NCBI RefSeq assembly: GCF_964204865.1
Contig: NC_135255.1
Coordinates: forward strand, 19,001,135 to 19,065,134
DNA length: 64,000 nucleotides
From: Styela clava
Taxonomy: Eukaryota > Chordata > Ascidiacea > Stolidobranchia > Styelidae
Direction: 5' to 3'
This document shows, one piece after another, positions 58,001 through 64,000 of this stretch. The position numbers and the translations under genes were made by a program. The notes beneath the pieces were generated by a model. The model ran no database searches. It was not told the origin of the DNA and saw only the letters and a program-made list of their open reading frames with translations. Position 1 is the stretch's first letter. Each line of letters starts with the position of its first letter.

Positions 58001-61000
58001 GCCACCTAAACGCGCTGGATATTTCGACCATACCGAACCAGTCCAAAATAGAGTATACAAATCATTGAAACTCTGGTCCATGTACGCTGATTTAGAAGAG
58101 AGTTTCGGGACCTTCCATACTTGTAAAGCTGTTTATGATCGTATCTTGGATCTCCGAATCTCCACTCCGCAAATTATTATCAATTACGGAATGTTTTTGG
58201 AGGACAATCATTATTTTGAAGAGGCTTTTAAGGCTTATGAACGAGGTGTCGGGATGTTTAAATGGCCAAACGTTTTCGATCTTTGGAATACATATTTGAC
58301 TAAATTCATTGCAAGGTATGGTGGAAAGAAACTAGAGCGCGCTAGAGATCTTTTTGAGCAAGCTTTAGACGGATGTCCCCCCAAGTTCGCAAAAAATTTG
58401 TATCTCTTATACGCCAAGCTTGAAGAAGAACATGGGTTATCAAGACACGCAATGGCAGTCTACGAAAAAGCTACGAAGGCCGTTTTACCAGAAGAAAAAT
58501 ATGATATGTTTAATATTTATATTAAGCGTGTAGCCGAAATATACGGAGTTACCCATACAAGGCCGATATACCAACGTGCTATCGAATCACTCGAAGATGC
58601 TCAAGCGAGAGATGTTTGTCTCCGATTTGCTGACCTTGAACAGAAACTGGGTGAAATTGACAGAGCAAGAGCGATTTATGCTTTCTGCTCTCAGATGTGT
58701 GATCCAAGGTGAGTGTGATTTTCCATACCACCCAATGTACCCTCGTAGATGTCAGAAACCAACTTATCAATTATTCGTAAATCAGAGGTGTGCAACATGC
58801 GACTCGTGGGCCACAATCCAGCCTGCCAAGTAAACTTCGCTGTACTTTTTTTAGTATTTTTCGTAAAATTGGCATGTCCAGGGACAGGGGTGTGCATCGG
58901 CCGACTTGCGTCCCTCGCCATGCCATTTAGTGTGGCCTTTGTCAACACTCAGATTTATCCCCATCAAGCATAAAATCCTAAACCAACAGTTTGTGGACAA
59001 AAAGGTTGCGAGAAATCTCTACCCAAATAGTTGTATATAAACACATGGATAAATCGAATTTTATATACCGTAATTTTTTATTAATTTTACTTATAATTAA
59101 TTCTTCATTTTACTTATTTTATTTTCAGAACCACAGCTGAATTCTGGCAGACGTGGAAAACTTTCGAAGTAAAACACGGAAATGAAGACACAGTTCGTGA
59201 AATGTTACGAATCAAACGAAGCGTTCAAGCAACCTATAATACTCAAGTCAACTTCATGTCGGCTCAAATGCTGGCTGCTGCTTCCAACACTACAGGTATT
59301 GATAGTATTTTTTATCATCATAAGGCTCTGTTATCTGAGGATCTACAGCAGGGGTAGATATGGTCTTAAGACCAGGGGGAAAAAACTGGCGGGCCACGTA
59401 AGTGTGACGAAAAAGTTACATTTTATGAACAATATTTACAGCACTACAAAAGCAAAAGTGGAAAACAATGAGTCCTGTTGTAAGTCCCAAAGTTGTTACA
59501 CCCTGGTGAACCCATAATCCATTACTCAGGTAGTTGCACTCTTTAATTTGGATTTAGATTTCAGTACTTAATAAGTAGTCACACCCAAATGATGATATTT
59601 TTGTATGGTATATTTTTATTTTTGAAATTTTTTATTGCAATTCATCAAATTAGATTTTGTAACACTGTAAATATTTACGCCACACTTGCATGGCCCGCCA
59701 GTCTAGGTGGGCGAAATTTTTGGCCCCTGGTTTAAAAACTGATTTTGGCACATTTCTATTCCTCCTGATTAGAATAAGGGGGATCAATTTTGTTGACAGC
59801 AACACAGAAAAAAATTCAAATTTCCCGATTTGTTATTCTTCCAGGTACCTCGGCCGATCTTGCACCTGGTGATCCGGGAACTGATGAAATGAAACTTCTC
59901 GAAGCCAAAGCTCAGGCTGCCAGTGCTCAGAAGGAAAAAGTTCAGCCCAAGAAAGGAATTCTATTTGTTAGAAGCGATAACACACAGAATCCTGCTTCAG
60001 AACAGGTTTGCGAATTTTCTATTTGACATTCATTAACACCTATCGTTCCGAATAAGATGCTATGCAAGCAGCTACTGATATCTGACGATGTCTAAGGAGC
60101 TACTAGCATTTGGAGGGGCCAGAATCTTTCCGTTTTAATATTGCTTACTCAATTTACGTCGCTCCAGAATTATGTGTACCAATATGGAGGGAACTAATTT
60201 TGTTCGCCTACTTTACAGCAAGTTGTGTAAAGGGACTGAAACCTATGGGTAGGGGGTATATTCACTTGGCTAACACACACGGACAGTCCTGAACTTGTAA
60301 TAGAACTAAAGTGAGATAAATTGGAATGAAATTATGGCCTAACCCTAATCTGGTACACACACTACGGGAGTACCAAATTTATTACATCTAGGGTGAGATT
60401 GTGGGCGTGGTATTGGACTTGATATATGTAGTCTGCAATGCCAACAACCAGGCCACCACAACATCCTAATTAGGATTTTCATACTTATCCTGGTGGAGAA
60501 AAGTAGATAGAACAGGTTAATCATATGGTGAACCACAGCCTCTTGTCCGGTCACCAGTCCAAGTTAGGTACGGGTATATTTAACCAGACTTTGGAAGTTG
60601 AGAAAGCGGTAACCAACTGACAGTCGATGTCTCCAAAATGTTGTCCTATTTATCCGATTCTTAGAACACTATTTCCACCTTTTTGAGTTAGGGCGGATGT
60701 ATATTGGTCTTTCGTCCGGCTACCAGTCCACGGAGGGTATGGGAATATAAGACCAAATTTGATATTACCCATAATATTCATTCTCTGAAGAAATCCTGTT
60801 TTTGGGCGTCTGGAAACCTTCTTCGAGTTAAATTCTTTTTGTTCTAATGCAATTTAACTCTAATTCAAAAAATTTGAAACTTAATTAATTTTTTTCCTTT
60901 TTTATATTCAGGTTGTCACTGAGAATCCAGATGAGATAGATCTAGATGCCAGTGATGATGAGGAAGGGTTGCCAGATATTTCCATTAAAAAACGAGCCGT

Positions 61001-61052
61001 TCCTGATCAAGTATTTGGCGGAATCAAAAGAGCTTCTGATGACGAAGAATGA
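55019..61052 (+). CDS. XAB2: Pre-mRNA-splicing factor SYF1 / XPA-binding protein 2 homologue, five coding exons, 845 residues
   Basis: A helical-repeat (HAT/TPR) scaffold of the NineTeen complex in the spliceosome; the vertebrate protein also acts in transcription-coupled repair. Coding exons: 55019-55113, 56735-58708, 59129-59295, 59845-60005, 60912-61052. All are GT-AG, phases 2, 2, 1 and 0 agree, and the total is 2,538 nt with the stop. The N-terminus reads [20 protein letters not shown]. Strings near-identical to the human protein run through the large exon, for example [45 protein letters not shown] and [20 protein letters not shown]. The C-terminus, KGILFVRSD then [18 protein letters not shown] acid and PDQVFGGIK, matches the family end. 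Length is close to human (855). An acceptor at 54981-54982 (TTTATCTTTTAG) precedes the ATG by 36 bases, so there is a 5' noncoding exon or a trans-splice site. Confidence 0.96.
55129..55530 (-). repeat. Interspersed element with (TCTG)n tract in SYF1 intron 1, copy 3
   Basis: Inverted copy of 39172-39482 and 48206-48490. It starts 'cttatcgatcttaagatcgg', has TCTG/TGTG runs at about 55175-55208, then 'gatatctcacgaaagcgag' and ends near 'cccctaactatcgatcgata'. It carries about 100 bp of GC-richer sequence (55370-55470) absent from the other two copies. Confidence 0.8.
59349..59730. mobile_element. MITE-like insertion in SYF1 intron 3
   Basis: The left end 'caggggtagatatggtctta' and the right end (minus strand) 'ccaggggccaaaaatttcgc' begin alike (CAGGGG), as in hAT-type MITEs. 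A related right end ('catggcccccaagtcttggt') lies in intron 1 near 55852. No exact target duplication. Confidence 0.55.
60161..60374. mobile_element. MITE of the 'actacgggagtacc' family in SYF1 intron 4
   Basis: Nearly the same sequence as 40975-41186 from 'gctccagaattatgtgtacc' to 'acactacgggagtacc'. Confidence 0.8.
60480..60760 (-). mobile_element. SINE fragments in SYF1 intron 4
   Basis: Inverted SINE tail pieces: 'cttatcctggtggagaaaag', 'atatggtgaaccacagcctc', and a second piece near 60702-60745 ('ttcgtccggctaccagtcca'). Confidence 0.6.
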
Positions 61053-61685
61053 TCGCAGAGCCGGTAATATGCGGTCAAAACCAATTACTCAGCGACTTGA
61101 ATTGACTATCTCAAGAAGGCCTTGGTTGGATTTTTCAGTAATGCTGTTCATACTGATACAGACTCAATGTTTTGATGAGAATTGATCGTAAAACTGAAAC
61201 CAATTCAAAACCAAGGTTGGGCGTTTGACTGCCGCTTCCATCAGCAGTGATGGTCGTATTTTGGAGTATGAACATTTTTGATAAAAATTTATTAGGAGTT
61301 AACACTCAAAATTCATCAGACTACACCACAATGTTTGTCCAACTCGCTTAATGCTTACTTCAAGGCTTTGGCTGCTTGACTAACTGTCGCCTATTTTTTC
61401 ACTAGTTGGCTTTAGATTATTCATGCATCTGAAAATTTATGATATAGGCAGTGGTTCCCAAACCATGACCCGCATGCCTGCTGAACTTTTTTTGTGTGTT
61501 CAAGATCAGGGCTACTCAACTATTTTTACCGAAGATCCGCATACAGAACTTCAAAATTATTTGGTTCCGGTCTCTCCAGAAATTATATTTCGACATCTTT
61601 AAACACGCACTTTCTCGGCCGACTAATGATTATCAAGATTGTTATTCATAGCGTTAAGTTCTTTTCATAGATATTTGAATCTCTA

Positions 61686-61691
61686 AATAAA
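61686..61691 (+). terminator. Candidate polyadenylation signal of SYF1
   Basis: AATAAA about 630 bases after the SYF1 stop. Between them lies a hAT-type repeat start (61449, 'cagtggttcccaaaccatga'). Not proven. Confidence 0.35.
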
Positions 61692-63739
61692 ATGAAACTT
61701 TAAAAGTGGGGTTAACGATTCAAAATAAAGATTTAGGTGCGGTCTGCCGCCAGTTAAGTAGCCCTGTTCTAGATACCCCCTTCAGCCCCCTTCAGCTTAT
61801 TAAATTTTGGCCTCTGGTAAACCAAGGCCTATTTATGTCTACAATTTCGACTCTTTCAAACGACATGGCACAGCAATTTGGACCAAGACGTATCTATTGG
61901 CTACCAGTAATTTGTGTTTATCCAATGGACGCAAGATTTGTTCTACATTTTTATACGATATCTTCTGGTAACTTTTGTGCTTCAATTGTTTTGCCGAATT
62001 CATGTACCAAATTGCCTTTTCAAATGATTTGTAATAAAACTAAATCATAGTGAATTAATCGGTGGCGTGAGTGAAATTGGGATGGAATTGGTACTTCCGT
62101 CTGTTGTAGTATGTGTACCAGGTTAGGGTACGATTTTCCTTACCCATTACCAACATTCTTAATTGAATAAAAAACACTGAGATGACAAAATCATTTTATT
62201 CACAACAATTTGTTGACGATCACAGTATTTTATGAAATGAAGAACAGACAACAAATATACAGATGAATATTTCGGTTGTTCGGTTGGCGGCTTCCCAAAC
62301 TTTTACCCAACCCCTGTAATGTTCATCCCTTCTCAGATCCTATGCATTCTTTCAAAATCTTGAGATTTAATAATTGTGTTTTCAATCAAAAGTACAATAT
62401 ATATGTGTAAAATAGGTGTTGTCTCTTTGCGACCCCTAGTTTGGGAAGCCCTGATATATAGGTGAGACAAGATATAGTAAGCGCTCAATTTTATGAAAAA
62501 TTTGGAATATTCTCGTTTTAGGATTTGTAATGTTGAGTCTTGATCACGGCCAACCATTCGTTACGTATTCCAAATTAGAAAAAATCAATTGATATTTTAG
62601 AAACATTATTGGACACGAAGTGGACATAACGATCGTTTCAAAATTTTGTTATTGTTATTTGTCACAGTCTCCATTTTTAAAAAATCTTTCTCCAGAAGGC
62701 TATGACGTCATCAAAATTATTGCCATCGGGTGGCGCTACGTGTCCATATATTTGAGCATAGCTCTCTTGTTCTTATAATGTAATTGCAATATTCAGCCTA
62801 CAATGATATATGTGTAGAATATTTTAATATAGGTAAGAAAAGTATTTTTTCAATCTATCTTGTGAGAGAGAGAAGCCAAAAAATCCTTGAACACATGTCG
62901 AACCAATGCCTATCGTTTGGTTACCAGTCCATGTCTGGTATGAAAATAGTTACCCAGTTGCAAAAGCATGAATGAAACATCTGAGATAATCTTAGACTAA
63001 ACTATGGTTGGCCAAAAAACAACAATAAGTGCGAAATATAGGAAAAACAAAAATAAGACGTTGGAACTGTATAAACAAGATAAATGTGCAAAAAATTTGT
63101 CCTTATTTACTGTAAATATGGATATAAACGACATTTTGGGAATACACGAATTATGGATAACTATAAAATCAGTAAATTTTGGAGTGAAATAGCAGAGCAT
63201 AGAAAAGATTTGTACAGTAATAGCAATAAACTTGACTTCTAACATTTTGAAAGCGATTGGTCCAGAAAAAATATTTTTTGCCAAAACTATAACAATTCAG
63301 AAAATCAATCCAGTCTGTGTTAAATGAGGAAAAAATTATTGATCTAATACATAATTGATATATATAAATGCAATACACATTCAAATGTAATGCCCACTAC
63401 ACCAGTAAGCGTGACGACTAGAAGGCGGAATAAAATTGTTGTTCGTCACAATAACAACTTTTCAAAACTTTGTCTAAATTATGTTGGTGGATATCTTGAA
63501 AATTTTATACTGTCCTCCCAAACACTCTTAAAATATCCTTTCAATATTCCCAGACTACGATAAAATTTGGATTATTTCAAAAGTTGACTTTCACCAGAAA
63601 CAGTTTTGAGAAAATTTTTTCTTAACAAAATAATAAAAACAGTTTTATGTTCACAATAGGTGGAATACACAAATTTTTGAACTAAATTGGAACGAAACAT
63701 AAAAAAGACTAATGCATCATGATATCAATTTATCATTAC
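61692..63739. other. No gene recognised
   Basis: Repeat pieces only: a fragment of the 'ggtagtatgtgtaccaggttaggg' MITE family at about 62107-62130, and a possible 130-bp MITE at about 62608-62747 ('ttggacacgaagtgg' against 'gctacgtgtccata'). The open frames here have no domain support. Confidence 0.5.
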
Positions 63740-63747
63740 TTCAGATC

Positions 63748-63957
63748 AAGAGTGTGAAACATTTTTTGTCGGTGGGCCATATTATCGAAGTCAGACATCT
63801 GGCTGAGTTGCACAAAAATGTAGTTTTTCCACGCACACAACGAGTTACAGTAATAACAGCAATGGGCAAATAGTGAAGGATGAAACGAAGCGACAATAGC
63901 AAGAAAGGGCCACACTAAATAGCTTGGGCCCACGGACCACGCGTTGCGCACCCCTGG
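63748..63957. mobile_element. hAT-type MITE (210 bp)
   Basis: The right end (minus strand) starts CCAGGGGTGCGCAACGCG; the left end is the diverged aagagtgtgaaacatt. Flanks ttcagatc and ttcagata at 63740-63747 and 63958-63965 form a 7-of-8 target duplication. The body has 'ggtgggcca' and 'gggccacac' in inverted positions. Confidence 0.75.
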
Positions 63958-64000
63958 TTCAGATAAGTTTGTGAAGAACTTTGAGCAAATTGTTATAGAA

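Noticed and set aside
58785..58973. Coding extension past SYF1 exon 2 (frame to 58973)
   Set aside because: A GTGAGT donor at 58709 and the homologous continuation at 59129 show that it is intron, probably a MITE fragment.

Overview
This is a eukaryotic, AT-rich, gene-poor and transposon-dense genomic window. Spliced genes with GT-AG introns, a mitochondrial ribosomal protein, a spliceosomal factor and tandem C2H2 zinc-finger genes make it a metazoan. The MRPS26 and SYF1/XAB2 homologues resemble their vertebrate counterparts. Together with the short introns and the R2-type retrotransposon relic, this would fit an invertebrate deuterostome such as an ascidian, but I cannot name the species from sequence alone.

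Layout. (1) 0.4-3.5 kb: three tandem units of about 700 bp on the minus strand. They carry cysteine-rich, exon-like segments with compatible splice phases, probably exons of a secreted protein, and some copies are decayed. (2) 3.5-24 kb: almost wholly mobile or relic sequence. It holds a complete 4.3-kb hAT transposon (7276-11568) with a perfect 8-bp target duplication and an intact five-exon transposase gene. It also holds a paralogous copy of its target locus without the insertion, an R2-like LINE relic interrupted by a mariner foldback element with 298-bp arms, a second LINE 3' end, a shorter hAT derivative (21089-22817) and a tRNA-derived SINE. Several short coding-like units that I could not assign recur here.

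(3) 24.4-42.8 kb: five minus-strand C2H2 zinc-finger genes, called A to E here, in one cluster. The coding part of each lies in one large last exon, and for four of them I see a splice acceptor near the start codon. A, C, D and E share an unusual lone N-terminal finger. Gene B has lost it and instead carries three in-frame repeats of fingers without zinc ligands. Gene C has an N-terminal THAP domain fused to its fingers. SINEs, hAT-type, mariner-type and piggyBac-type MITEs lie between the genes. (4) 43-53 kb: no gene recognised, only repeats.

(5) 53.2-61.1 kb: two plus-strand housekeeping genes, MRPS26 (single coding exon; mitochondrial small ribosomal subunit) and SYF1/XAB2 (five coding exons, 845 residues; spliceosome NineTeen complex). 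Their introns and UTRs have absorbed several MITEs. (6) 61.1-64 kb: 3' flank with MITE pieces only.

The zinc-finger cluster looks like a lineage-specific tandem expansion of DNA-binding regulators in a transposon-rich neighbourhood. The MRPS26-SYF1 pair is ordinary housekeeping. The best candidates for follow-up are the apparently intact hAT element, the THAP-C2H2 fusion, the finger-decay repeats of gene B, the mariner foldback and the cysteine-rich tandem exons at the left end.
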